Below are positions 51,041 to 59,743 of a DNA stretch of 59,743 bases, piece by piece. The notes beneath the pieces are model-generated. The model had not been told where the DNA came from. It did not search any database and saw only the letters and a list, made by a program, of their open reading frames with translations. Numbering within the stretch: position 1 is the first letter of the stretch; each line of letters begins with the position of its first letter. The position numbers and the translations under genes were made by a program. Source of the stretch: an uncultured Ruminococcus sp. (GTDB taxonomy: Bacteria > Bacillota > Clostridia > Oscillospirales > Acutalibacteraceae); the NCBI GenBank assembly GCA_902798755.1, contig CADBYC010000007.1:1-59743 (forward strand), given 5' to 3'.

Positions 51041-52324
51041 ATGAAAGCAAAAGAATTGATCAACAAACTGAATAACAGCGGTTTCAAAGAAGAATTATCG
51101 GTGCTCTACGGCCCCGATTCCAATGTTTTGTATACACAGCGCCATCGCTACATCAAGGCGATCGAGCGCTTTTCTGAGATCTATCCCGACCATGAAAACG
51201 TCCATATCTATTCCGCTCCCGGTCGCTCCGAGATCGGCGGCAACCATACCGACCACCAGCACGGCTGTGCGCTCGGCGCGGCGGTGAACCTCGACGTCGT
51301 CGCTATCGTCGCGTTCCGTGAAGAGGGTGTGATCCGCCTCTACAGCGAGGGCTACGGCATGACCGAGGTCGATCTCTCCGACCTCGAAGTGCATGAGGAA
51401 GAAAAGGGCAAGTCCATTGCCATCGTCCGCGGTATCGCCGCGAGATTCTCACAGATGGGCGTCAGGATCGGCGGCTTTGACGCTTATTCCGTGTCCGACG
51501 TCCTCTCGGGCAGCGGTCTGTCATCCTCCGCCGCCTTTGAGACCATGGTAGGCACCATTATTGACGAACAGTACAACGGCGGCAAGGCGGGTGAGATCGA
51601 GATCGCCAAGATCGGTCAGTACGCCGAGAACGTCTATTTCGGCAAGGGCAGCGGTCTGCTCGACCAGATGGTCTGCTCCGTAGGCGGATTCGTTTTCCTC
51701 GATTTCAGAGATACCGACAACCCCGTCGTCGAGAAGCACAGCTTTGACTTTGCCAAAGCGGGTTACAACCTGTGTATCACCGATACCAAGGGCAGCCACT
51801 CCGACCTGACCGATGATTACGTCGCCGTACCCAGCGAGATGAAGCAGGTCGCCGCGTATTTCGGTAAAGAGGTCCTGCGCGAAGTGGACGAAAAAGAATT
51901 CTATAAAGCGATCCCCGCTTTGCACGGTAAGGTCTCCGACCGCGCGATCCTGCGAGCGATGCACTTCTTCGGTGAGAACAGCCGCGCGATCGCCGAAGCG
52001 GACGCGCTGGACAGAGATGATCTGAAGCGTTTCTTCACTCTCTATCGTCAGAGCGCGAATTCCTCCTCGAGCCTTCTGCAAAATCTCTATGCGACCAAAA
52101 AGCCGCTGGAGCAGGGTATCCCGCTCGCTATCGCCGTCAGCAAGACGGTCTTGGGCGAAGACGGTGCTGTGCGTGTTCACGGCGGCGGCTTTGCGGGTAC
52201 GATCCAAGCCTTCGTCCCGCTTGACAAAACAGAAGCATACCGAGAGAAGATGGACGCGCTGTTCGGCGCGGGGAGCTGTTACGTTCTCCGTATCCGACCC
52301 GTCGGCGGTATCAAAATCGTTTAA
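51041..52324 (+). CDS. galK: Galactokinase
   Basis: A 427-residue GHMP kinase making galactose 1-phosphate. The galactokinase signature is APGRSEIGGNHTDHQHG, the ATP loop SVSDVLSGSGLSSSAAFE, and the C-terminal GHMP motif VHGGGFAGTIQAFVP. The N-terminal 60 residues are longer than in E. coli GalK, as in clostridial forms. GGTGA precedes the ATG by 4 nt; it starts 10 nt after the YesL-like gene. Confidence 0.96.
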   Translation: MKAKELINKLNNSGFKEELSVLYGPDSNVLYTQRHRYIKAIERFSEIYPDHENVHIYSAPGRSEIGGNHTDHQHGCALGAAVNLDVVAIVAFREEGVIRLYSEGYGMTEVDLSDLEVHEEEKGKSIAIVRGIAARFSQMGVRIGGFDAYSVSDVLSGSGLSSSAAFETMVGTIIDEQYNGGKAGEIEIAKIGQYAENVYFGKGSGLLDQMVCSVGGFVFLDFRDTDNPVVEKHSFDFAKAGYNLCITDTKGSHSDLTDDYVAVPSEMKQVAAYFGKEVLREVDEKEFYKAIPALHGKVSDRAILRAMHFFGENSRAIAEADALDRDDLKRFFTLYRQSANSSSSLLQNLYATKKPLEQGIPLAIAVSKTVLGEDGAVRVHGGGFAGTIQAFVPLDKTEAYREKMDALFGAGSCYVLRIRPVGGIKIV

Positions 52325-52335
52325 GGAGCAATATC

Positions 52336-53832
52336 ATGATCTGTGCAAACATCCAAAGATTAATCAATTACGCTGTCAAATGTAACCTGATCACCAAGGA
52401 CGACGAGCTGGTCGTCCGCAATATGCTGATGGATACGCTCAGCGTATCCGAATGGGTCGATGAGCCTGTCGATACAGCCGACGCGCCGATCGACGATATC
52501 CTCTTGCCCCTGATCGACTATGCCTGTGAGAACGGCGTAATCGAGGACACGACCGCTAATCGCGACCTGTTCGACACCAAGCTGATGGGTATTCTGACCC
52601 CCATGCCGCGCGAGGTGATTCGCGACTTCCGGGCGCAGTACGAGAAATCCCCCGTCGCGGCGACCGACTGGTATTTTGACCAAAGCCAAAAGCTCAACTA
52701 CGTCCGCGCGGGAAGGATCGCTAAAGACCTGAAATGGACTTACGATTCCGCGTACGGCGCGCTTGATATCACCATCAACCGCTCTAAGCCCGAAAAAGAC
52801 CCCCGCGATATCGCCAAGGCGGGAGCTACCGCCTCCGTCGCTTATCCGAAGTGCCAGCTCTGCGCCGAGAATATGGGCTACGCGGGTCGTCAGAACCACC
52901 CCGCGCGCCAGAATCTCAGACCCATTCCGATCAAGATCAACGGCGGCGACTGGTATCTGCAATACTCCCCCTACGGCTACTATAACGAGCATTGTATCGT
53001 GTTCAACAGCAAGCATATCCCGATGGTCATCGACGCGGCGGTATTTTTGAAGCTCTTTGATTTCATTGGTCAGTTCCCGCATTATTTCGTCGGCTCCAAT
53101 GCCGATCTGCCCATCGTCGGCGGTTCAATCCTTTCGCACGAGCATTTCCAGGGCGGTCACTATACCTTTGCGATGGCTGTCGCTCCTGAGGAAAAGGAGT
53201 TCTCTTTGCCCGACTATCCTGACGTACATATGGCGACCGTCAAGTGGCCGATGTCCGTTATCCGTCTGAGAAGCGCTGATAAAGCCCAACTTTCTCAGGC
53301 AAGCGCCGATATCTTGAAAGCATGGCGAGCCTATACCGATGAGGCGGCGAATATCTTCGCCTTTACCGACGGCGTACCCCATAATACGATCACCCCGATC
53401 GCCAGAATGAAGGACGGACTCTATGAGTGCGATCTTGTTCTGCGTAACAATATCACTTCCGAAGAACGACCGCTGGGCGTTTATCATCCCAACCCGACCC
53501 TCCACCACATCAAAAAAGAGAACATCGGCTTGATCGAGGTCATGGGTCTTGCGGTATTACCCGCAAGATTGGCGACGGAGCTCGAGGCCGTCAAGGACGC
53601 TTTGCTCAACGGCGACGACCTTTCAGAAAACCCGCAGACCGCAAGCCACGCAGAGTGGGCGGCAGAGTTCATGCCGCGCCACCCCGAGTTCAACGCCGAC
53701 AACGCCATGGATATCGTCCGCGCGGAGGTAGGCGCCGTGTTTGAGCAGGTGTTGCTCGACGCGGGCGTGTTCAAGCGCGATGAAGAGGGACAGGCGGCGT
53801 TCATGAGATTTATCGATTCATTAAAGGGTTGA
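52336..53832 (+). CDS. galT: UDP-glucose-hexose-1-phosphate uridylyltransferase, class II
   Basis: A 498-residue enzyme exchanging galactose 1-phosphate with UDP-glucose. It is the long Firmicutes form: INYAVKCNLITKDDELVVRN at the start, CQLCAENMGYAGRQNHPARQ, GGDWYLQYSPYGYYNEHCIV and LSHEHFQGGHYTFAM with the His region of the active site. AAGGAG precedes the ATG, 11 nt after galK. Together with GalM and GalK it gives three of the four Leloir steps; GalE is missing here. Confidence 0.96.
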   Translation: MICANIQRLINYAVKCNLITKDDELVVRNMLMDTLSVSEWVDEPVDTADAPIDDILLPLIDYACENGVIEDTTANRDLFDTKLMGILTPMPREVIRDFRAQYEKSPVAATDWYFDQSQKLNYVRAGRIAKDLKWTYDSAYGALDITINRSKPEKDPRDIAKAGATASVAYPKCQLCAENMGYAGRQNHPARQNLRPIPIKINGGDWYLQYSPYGYYNEHCIVFNSKHIPMVIDAAVFLKLFDFIGQFPHYFVGSNADLPIVGGSILSHEHFQGGHYTFAMAVAPEEKEFSLPDYPDVHMATVKWPMSVIRLRSADKAQLSQASADILKAWRAYTDEAANIFAFTDGVPHNTITPIARMKDGLYECDLVLRNNITSEERPLGVYHPNPTLHHIKKENIGLIEVMGLAVLPARLATELEAVKDALLNGDDLSENPQTASHAEWAAEFMPRHPEFNADNAMDIVRAEVGAVFEQVLLDAGVFKRDEEGQAAFMRFIDSLKG

Positions 53833-53837
53833 CGGAC

Positions 53838-54407
53838 ATGACAGAATATGAGCGCATGGTGCAGGGGTTCAATTACGACCCTTGCGATGAAAAGATCATG
53901 GAAGAACAGCAGGTGTATCAGGACAAGCTGTGGGAATTCAACCAATTAAAGCCGTCCGATCTCGCCGCAAAAGAAGCCTATATGAAAGAGAACTTCGCCG
54001 AGTGCGGCGAGCGCTGTTACATTGAGCTGCCCTTTCATGCAAACTGGGGCGGTCATCATATCCACTTCGGCTCGGATATTTATCTCAACTCCAATTGCAC
54101 CTTAGTCGACGACGGTCACATCTATATCGGCGACCATGTGCTGATCGGTCCCAATGTCACGATCGCGACCGCCAATCACCCGCAGGAGCCCGAGCTGAGA
54201 GTAAAGGGCTTGCAGTATAACCGTGACGTAAGGATCGGTGAGAATACATGGCTCGGCGCGGGTGTGATCATCGTTCCCGGTGTGAACATCGGCAAGAACG
54301 TCGTGATCGGTGCGGGGAGCGTCGTTGTTAAGGATATCCCCGACAACACCCTTGCCGTCGGCAATCCCTGCCGCGTGATCCGCAACATCGGACCCAAAGA
54401 CAATTGA
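53838..54407 (+). CDS. Maltose/galactoside O-acetyltransferase (LacA/Maa type)
   Basis: A 189-residue left-handed beta-helix acyltransferase. The N-terminal helical part (TEYERMVQGFNYDPCDEKIM) and hexapeptide repeats (IHFGSDIYLNSNCTLVDDGH, IGDHVLIGPNVTIATANHP, ENTWLGAGVIIVPGVNIG) match the family; the His of ANHP is catalytic. It would transfer acetyl from acetyl-CoA to a sugar, perhaps to discard non-metabolised galactosides. The chosen ATG is 6 nt after the galT stop; a TTG overlapping the stop is less likely. Confidence 0.9.
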   Translation: MTEYERMVQGFNYDPCDEKIMEEQQVYQDKLWEFNQLKPSDLAAKEAYMKENFAECGERCYIELPFHANWGGHHIHFGSDIYLNSNCTLVDDGHIYIGDHVLIGPNVTIATANHPQEPELRVKGLQYNRDVRIGENTWLGAGVIIVPGVNIGKNVVIGAGSVVVKDIPDNTLAVGNPCRVIRNIGPKDN

Positions 54408-54431
54408 TATATAACGAATAGGGAGGACATC

Positions 54432-55376
54432 ATGTTTGATATTTTGACGATAGGCGAAATGCTGATCGATCTGACCCAGACGGGAGTATCCGATCAGGGT
54501 ATCCCCGTGTATACCGCCTTTCCCGGCGGAGCGCCCGCCAACGTAGCGGTTGCCGCCGCAAAGCTCGGCGCGAGCACCGCCTTCATCGGTAAGGTCGGCA
54601 ATGACGCGTTCGGAAAGCTCTTGGTCGATACTGTCAAGAACAACGGCGTCAACGCTGACGGCATGATCGTCACCGATACCGCCAACACCACTCTTGCCGT
54701 CGTATCTCTGCAACAGAGCGGCGAGCGTGATTTTGCGTTCTACCGCAAGGGCTTTGCCGATACACAGTTATCGGAATCCGAGATTTCCGACGATACATTG
54801 AAGAATACCCATATCCTGCATTTCGGCTCTGTCAGCATGACGGAGGATCCCTCCCGCACCGCGACCTTCAATTCCGCTTTACGGGCGAAGAATATGGGCG
54901 CGACCATCACCTATGACCCGAACTATCGCGCAAGCCTCTGGGACAGCCTCGACGACGCGCTGGTACAGATGAAAATGCCCTTGAGCATTGTTGATATATT
55001 GAAGATCTCCGACGAAGAACTGCCCCTGATCGCCGATACCGACGATCCCGAAGAGGGCACAAAGCTACTGTCCGATCGCTACGGGATCCCGCTGATCCTC
55101 TTGACCCTCGGCGCAAAAGGCGCGTACTACCGCTTCGGCGACTGTACGGGATTGTGCGAGGGCGTCAAGGTCAAGGTCGCCGACACCAACGGCGCGGGCG
55201 ATACCTTCTTCGGCGCGTTTCTCAGCGGTATGGCAAGGCTCGGAAAATATAAGCCCTCAGAATTGTCAGAGGACGAGATACGCGAGCTGGTGATTTTTGC
55301 GAACAAGGCGGCGAGCATCACGACTTCCCGCAGCGGCGCGATCCCCGCGATGCCTACGCTTGATGAGGTGATGTGA
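54432..55376 (+). CDS. PfkB-family fructokinase
   Basis: A 314-residue sugar kinase. FDILTIGEMLIDLTQTG, PGGAPANVAVAAAKLG and DTNGAGDTFFGAFLSG with the catalytic Asp match ScrK-type fructokinases. Its placement before a sucrose-splitting GH13 enzyme supports fructose as substrate over other PfkB sugars. AGGGAGGA precedes the ATG. The next gene's ATG shares one base with its TGA. Confidence 0.88.
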   Translation: MFDILTIGEMLIDLTQTGVSDQGIPVYTAFPGGAPANVAVAAAKLGASTAFIGKVGNDAFGKLLVDTVKNNGVNADGMIVTDTANTTLAVVSLQQSGERDFAFYRKGFADTQLSESEISDDTLKNTHILHFGSVSMTEDPSRTATFNSALRAKNMGATITYDPNYRASLWDSLDDALVQMKMPLSIVDILKISDEELPLIADTDDPEEGTKLLSDRYGIPLILLTLGAKGAYYRFGDCTGLCEGVKVKVADTNGAGDTFFGAFLSGMARLGKYKPSELSEDEIRELVIFANKAASITTSRSGAIPAMPTLDEVM

Positions 55377-57229
55377 TGAAACAAACAGCTAAATGGGAAA
55401 AAGAATTCGCCGACCGCTTTGAAGCCCGCTTCGACGAGCTGAAAGGGCTGTACTGCGAGGTATACAATAACGATCTGCAGGCGTTCTACTGGCTGACGGG
55501 CGCCATGCACGAATACTATCAAAAGCGCAACGCTTCACTGAAAAAGCTCGACCGTCAGCGTGAGTCGACCCCCTTCTGGTACAGCACCAACCGGCTTGTC
55601 GGTATGATGCTGTATGTCGACAACTTTGCCGATAACCTCAAGGGCGTCAAATCAAAGATCGACTATATCAAGGAGAGCGGCGTCAATTACCTGCACCTGA
55701 TGCCCCTTCTGAAAAGCCCCAAGGACAGAAGCGACGGCGGCTACGCGGTAGCGGATTTCCAGCGCGTTCAGCCGGAGCTCGGCACGATGAAGGATCTCGA
55801 AGCCCTGACCGCCGAGTGTCACAAAAACGATATCAGCGTATGCCTTGACTTCGTTATGAACCACACCAGCGAAGACCACGCGTGGGCTAAAGCGGCGCGC
55901 AAGGGCGACGAAGAGATGAAGAAGCGCTATTTCTTCTTCGATAATTGGGATATTCCCTTCCAGTTCGAGCGCACCGTCCCGCAGGTGTTCCCGACCACCG
56001 CTCCCGGCAACTTCACTCAGCTCGAGAACGGCGAGATCGTCATGACCACCTTCTATCCCTACCAGTGGGATCTCAACTACGGCAACTGCGTCGTGTTCAA
56101 CGACATGGTGTGCAATATGCTGTCGCTGTGCAACCGCGGTATCGACATCATTCGTCTTGACGCTGTACCGTACATCTGGAAGGAACTGGGTACCAACTGC
56201 CGCAATCTGCCGACCGTGCACAAGCTCGTCCGCATGATGCGCATCATCAGCGAGATCGTCTGTCCGTCGGTGCTCCTGCTCGGCGAAGTCGTCATGGAGC
56301 CCTCTAAGGTCGCGCCGTACTTTGGTACAAAGGAACAGCCCGAGTGCCACATGCTGTACAACGTTACCACCATGGCGAGCACATGGCATACCTTAGCGAC
56401 CAAGGACGTCCGCCTGCTTAGATTACAGATGCTCCAGCTCAGCGAACTGCCCAAGGACTATGTGTTCCTCAACTACCTGAGATGTCACGACGACATCGGC
56501 TGGGGACTGGACTATGAATATCTCAGCGGCTTCGGCATGAGCGAGATACCGCACAAAAAGTTTTTGAACGATTATTTCACCGGCAAATTCGAGGGCAGCC
56601 CCTCGCGCGGTGAGCTCTATAATGATGACGAAAGCCTCGGCGACGCGCGTCTGTGCGGTACGACCGCCAGCCTGTGCGGTATCGAAACGGCGCTCTCGGA
56701 AAAGGATAAGAAAGCCCTGCAAAAGGCGCTCGACTGCGATATCATGCTCCATGCCTATATGCTGACCCAGAGCGGTATCCCCGTCATCTACAGCGGCGAC
56801 GAGATCGCTCAGCTCAACGACTATGGCTACCATGATATCCCCGATAAAAAGGCTGACAGCCGCTATCTGCACCGCGGCAGGCTCGACTGGAAAGCGGCGG
56901 AGAAACGATCTAATCAAAAGACCGTCGAGGGCGCTGTCTATCAGGCACTCTTACAGCTCGAGGGTATTCGCCGCTCACACGAGGTCTTTACCGCTTCTGC
57001 CGATTTCTCTGTGATCAATACCGTCAACGACCATGTCTTAGGAATCAGGCGTGAGTATCAGGGCGAGAAGCTCTATGCCTTCTTCAATTTCAGCGAAGAG
57101 GAACAGCCCGCCTACTTTGACGGAATCCTGTCGGGCAAGGAGCTGGTCAGCGGAGAAGAGATCCGCGGACTGTCCGAGACCCTGAAGCCCTACGGCTTTA
57201 TGTGGATACTATGCGATAATAAAAAATGA
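55376..57229 (+). CDS. Amylosucrase-type GH13 enzyme
   Basis: A 617-residue cytoplasmic enzyme resembling GH13 subfamily 4 (amylosucrase): an N-terminal helical part, then SPKDRSDGGYAVADF, DFVMNHTSEDHAWA, the nucleophile Asp in DIIRLDAVPYIWKELG, the acid/base Glu in LLLGEVVMEP, and RCHDDIGWG. WKELGTNCRNLPTVH is close to the amylosucrase signature. The family transfers glucose from sucrose to glucan or water, releasing fructose. Following an alpha-galactosidase, sucrose from raffinose is a natural substrate. GAGGTG is 5 nt before the ATG; a GTG one codon earlier is less suitable. Confidence 0.85.
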   Translation: MKQTAKWEKEFADRFEARFDELKGLYCEVYNNDLQAFYWLTGAMHEYYQKRNASLKKLDRQRESTPFWYSTNRLVGMMLYVDNFADNLKGVKSKIDYIKESGVNYLHLMPLLKSPKDRSDGGYAVADFQRVQPELGTMKDLEALTAECHKNDISVCLDFVMNHTSEDHAWAKAARKGDEEMKKRYFFFDNWDIPFQFERTVPQVFPTTAPGNFTQLENGEIVMTTFYPYQWDLNYGNCVVFNDMVCNMLSLCNRGIDIIRLDAVPYIWKELGTNCRNLPTVHKLVRMMRIISEIVCPSVLLLGEVVMEPSKVAPYFGTKEQPECHMLYNVTTMASTWHTLATKDVRLLRLQMLQLSELPKDYVFLNYLRCHDDIGWGLDYEYLSGFGMSEIPHKKFLNDYFTGKFEGSPSRGELYNDDESLGDARLCGTTASLCGIETALSEKDKKALQKALDCDIMLHAYMLTQSGIPVIYSGDEIAQLNDYGYHDIPDKKADSRYLHRGRLDWKAAEKRSNQKTVEGAVYQALLQLEGIRRSHEVFTASADFSVINTVNDHVLGIRREYQGEKLYAFFNFSEEEQPAYFDGILSGKELVSGEEIRGLSETLKPYGFMWILCDNKK

Positions 57230-57240
57230 CGAGGAACATT

Positions 57241-59649
57241 ATGCGAAAACTCATTGATATCAATAATAATTGGGAGTTCACACCGTCATTTAGCAGTGAA
57301 TTTATGAACGGCGGGGGAGAGGCGCAGACCGTCCGACTGCCTCATACCTGTGCCGAGACTCCCTACGACTATTTTGACGAAAGCATCTATCAGATGGTCT
57401 GCGGCTACCGCAAGCGCCTTGATCTGTCCGACCGTAACGGCAGGCGCGCGTTCGTCTGTTTCGGCGCGGCGGCGCATTACGCAAAGGTCTATCTCGACGG
57501 CGAACTGATCGGCGAGCATAAAAGCGGCTATACCGCCTTCGAGTTCGAGCTTGTCACCGACAATCCCGCACCGCTGCTCGCTGTGGAGCTCGACACAAGA
57601 GAAAGCCTGAACTTCCCGCCCTTCGGCAAGGTCATCGACTACATGACCTACGGCGGCTTATACCGTGAGGTGCGGATCGAATACCGTGAGGACAGCTACA
57701 TTCAGGATATGTTCGCAAAGCCCTCTGTTCCCGACGCGATCCGCGTATCGTCAAAGGCAAACCCGAAGTTGGTCGCGGGACTATCCTTCGACGGCGTGAT
57801 CGACTGCGATCTCGACCTCGTCGGCGAGGCGGATTCCGTGCGCCTGTCCGTCTGTCAACAGGACAGCGATACGGTGATCGCGGAAGCGACCGTCCCTATC
57901 GGAGAAGCGTATGCCGTCACCGTGCCGCGCGCCCACCTTTGGGATCCGCTCAGTCCCGCGCTCTATGAAGTCAAAACGGAACTGATCAAGGACGGCGCTG
58001 TGATCGACTCACTGAGCCGCAGGGTCGGCTTCCGCCGTGCGGAATTCAAGAAGGACGGCTTCTATCTCAACGGCAGAAAATTCAAGCTCCGCGGCTTGAA
58101 CCGCCACCAGTGTTATCCCTTTGTCGGTTACGCCATGCCGCGTTCTATCCAGCGGCTTGACGCGGATATCCTCAAAAACGAGCTGGGCTGTAACGCCGTT
58201 CGCACCTCCCATTATCCGCAGTCCCACCACTTCATCGGTCGTTGTGACGAGCTGGGAATGCCCGTCTTTACCGAAGCGCCCGGCTGGCAGAATCTCGGCG
58301 ACGACGAATGGAAGGACGTCGGCGTAGAAGCGGTCAAAGAGATGGTGCGCGAATACCGCAACCATCCCTCGATCATTCTCTGGGGCGTTCGTATCAACGA
58401 AAGCCAAGACGACCACGATTTTTATGTGAGAACCAATGAAGCCGCGCGCAGCCTCGATCCCACCCGCGCGACAGGCGGCGTGCGCTGTCATAAAAACAGC
58501 GAGCTGCTCGAGGACGTTTATACTTATAACGACTTTATCCACGACGGCGTACAGCCCGGCTGTGAGCCGAAGAAGGACGTCACCTCCGATATGGAGAAGG
58601 CGTATTTTATCTCCGAGTACGGCGGTCATATGTATTCCACCAAGGCTTACGACGATGAAGAGCACCGCCTCGAGCACATGCTCCGCCATGCGCGTACCCT
58701 CGACGCCGTCGCTTCCTACGACGATATCGCCGGCTCCTTCGCGTGGTGCATGTTCGACTACAACACCCACAAGGAGTTCGGCTCGGGCGACCGTATTTGC
58801 TACCACGGCGTGTGCGATATGTTCCGCAACAAAAAGCTCGCTGCTCAGCTCTATGCGATTCAGGACAGCAACGAGCCAATCTTAGAGATCAGCTCCTCTA
58901 TGGACATCGGCGATCACCCCGCCACCAACCGCGGACGCGTCTATATCCTTACCAACGCCGACAGCGTTCGCTTCTATAAAAACGACCGCTTCATCCATGA
59001 ATATACCCATGCGGATTCTGAATTCCCGCATTTAGCCTACCCGCCGATCGAGATCACCGACTATATCGGCGACCAGATCGCCGAGAACGAGGATTTCACC
59101 GAGAAGCAGGCGCAGTATGTCAAGGATATCCTCAACGAAAGCTCCCGCTTCGGTATGAACAATCTTTCTGTCGAAGCCAAAGGCAAGGCGGCGTATCTGA
59201 TGATGCGCTACGGCATGGATCACGACGCGGCGTACCGCCTTTACGGCAAGTATATCGGCAACTGGGGTGACAAGAGCGTGATGTTCCGCTTTGAAGCCTA
59301 CAAGGACGGCAAGCTCGTCAAAGAGCTGAAGGTCGCCCCGTTTGAGGAGCGCGTGCTCTCTGTCGAGGTCGATCACACCGAGCTTATCGAGGACAAGACC
59401 TACGACGTTGCGGCGGTGCGTATCCGCATGACCGACCAGAACGGCAACGGTATGCCGTACTTCTTCGGCGCTTTGAACGCGACCGTCAGCGGCGGGCTCG
59501 AGCTGATCGCCGAAAGCCCTGTGATCCTGCGCGCGGGCATGGGCGGTCTGTATGTCCGCACAACGGGCAAAGAGGGGAGAGGTACTCTTACCCTCAGTGC
59601 TCCCGGCTGCGAGAGCAAGACCGTTGATTTCACCATCGCGATCAAATAA
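57241..59649 (+). CDS. GH2 family enzyme, probable beta-galactosidase
   Basis: An 802-residue cytoplasmic enzyme. An N-terminal jelly roll (LIDINNNWEFTPSF; YLDGELIGEHKSGYTAFEFE), an immunoglobulin-like domain, and a barrel with acid/base Glu in WGVRINESQDD and nucleophile Glu in YFISEYGGHM. A C-terminal DUF4982-like domain contains an inserted helical segment (about 600-680), which I have seen in other clostridial GH2 proteins. Beta-galactosidase is favoured by the galactose genes; beta-glucuronidase is possible. GAGG is 6 nt before the chosen ATG; an ATG 15 nt earlier overlaps the previous stop but lacks a site. Confidence 0.88.
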   Translation: MRKLIDINNNWEFTPSFSSEFMNGGGEAQTVRLPHTCAETPYDYFDESIYQMVCGYRKRLDLSDRNGRRAFVCFGAAAHYAKVYLDGELIGEHKSGYTAFEFELVTDNPAPLLAVELDTRESLNFPPFGKVIDYMTYGGLYREVRIEYREDSYIQDMFAKPSVPDAIRVSSKANPKLVAGLSFDGVIDCDLDLVGEADSVRLSVCQQDSDTVIAEATVPIGEAYAVTVPRAHLWDPLSPALYEVKTELIKDGAVIDSLSRRVGFRRAEFKKDGFYLNGRKFKLRGLNRHQCYPFVGYAMPRSIQRLDADILKNELGCNAVRTSHYPQSHHFIGRCDELGMPVFTEAPGWQNLGDDEWKDVGVEAVKEMVREYRNHPSIILWGVRINESQDDHDFYVRTNEAARSLDPTRATGGVRCHKNSELLEDVYTYNDFIHDGVQPGCEPKKDVTSDMEKAYFISEYGGHMYSTKAYDDEEHRLEHMLRHARTLDAVASYDDIAGSFAWCMFDYNTHKEFGSGDRICYHGVCDMFRNKKLAAQLYAIQDSNEPILEISSSMDIGDHPATNRGRVYILTNADSVRFYKNDRFIHEYTHADSEFPHLAYPPIEITDYIGDQIAENEDFTEKQAQYVKDILNESSRFGMNNLSVEAKGKAAYLMMRYGMDHDAAYRLYGKYIGNWGDKSVMFRFEAYKDGKLVKELKVAPFEERVLSVEVDHTELIEDKTYDVAAVRIRMTDQNGNGMPYFFGALNATVSGGLELIAESPVILRAGMGGLYVRTTGKEGRGTLTLSAPGCESKTVDFTIAIK

Positions 59650-59743
59650 TACTGTTATGTAGTGACCGTTTGTCAATAGGCAAAAGTCACAAATGTAAAA
59701 AGGCAGAGGGCGCGTGACAGGAGCCGGTAACAGAAGAATCGGT
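59650..59743. other. Right-edge non-coding stretch with a short hairpin
   Basis: GTGAC-CG-TTTG ... CAAA-A-GTCAC (59662-59690) can pair; it may be a weak terminator for the GH2 gene or the start of another element. No frame with a ribosome site is visible before the window ends. Confidence 0.3.

Overview
The window comes from a bacterial chromosome of the Clostridia, most likely an Oscillospirales/Ruminococcaceae-type gut anaerobe. This is inference. It rests on the conserved gene order tig-clpP-clpX-lon-engB, the clostridial forms of GalK and GalT, a SleC-like spore-cortex protein, a type I dockerin of the kind common in Ruminococcus, strong AGGAGG ribosome sites, and many short structured intergenic repeats.

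Layout. 1-760: edge of an accessory region, with the tail of a probable type I restriction-modification subunit, then TnpV and a small partner protein on the minus strand. 900-15000: housekeeping block on the plus strand: rplS, lepB, rbgA, rnhB, yraN, thrC, a metallophosphoesterase, tig, clpP, clpX, lon, engB and a diaminopimelate-decarboxylase-like gene. Two copies of a MITE-like palindromic element bracket clpP-engB. 15100-24700: cell-surface and envelope genes: a secreted beta-helix protein whose start is frameshifted, a 48-residue protein, a SleC-like pair, a membrane-anchored polysaccharide deacetylase, a CrtI-like oxidoreductase and a secreted nuclease carrying a dockerin. 24800-25720: a HicAB toxin-antitoxin pair and tRNA-Val(CAC).

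25900-31870 is a complete fructose phosphotransferase locus: FruR, 1-phosphofructokinase, EIIABC, an HPr-like protein that keeps His15 but has Asn at position 46, and enzyme I. 31900-35020 holds a cytoplasmic BMP-family protein with a ParB-like N-terminal region, overlapping a metallophosphoesterase gene, then an orphan small protein. 35390-37940 encodes an ECF sigma factor with a membrane-anchored beta-propeller protein. 37990-42430 is on the minus strand: a GT2-GtrA glycosyltransferase, aldose 1-epimerase, a YcxB-like protein and an MsmK-type ATPase with a structured leader.

42940-59650 reads as one sugar-utilisation locus. An ABC importer (binding protein and two permeases, probably powered by the nearby MsmK-type ATPase) is followed by an AraC regulator, GH36 alpha-galactosidase, two membrane proteins, GalK, GalT, an acetyltransferase, a fructokinase-like kinase, an amylosucrase-type GH13 enzyme and a GH2 beta-galactosidase-like enzyme. 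The enzymes lack signal peptides. The simplest model is import of raffinose-family oligosaccharides or other galactosides, cytoplasmic release of galactose and sucrose, Leloir processing of galactose, and sucrose splitting followed by fructose phosphorylation. No galE is in the window.

No CRISPR array, prophage or complete insertion sequence was seen. I found no clear-cut new defence or biosynthetic system. The best leads are the dockerin-bearing nuclease, the frameshift at the start of the beta-helix protein, the attenuator-like leader of lon, the three-way-junction leader of the msmK-type gene, the Asn46 HPr, and families of structured repeats, two of which lie inside hairpins.
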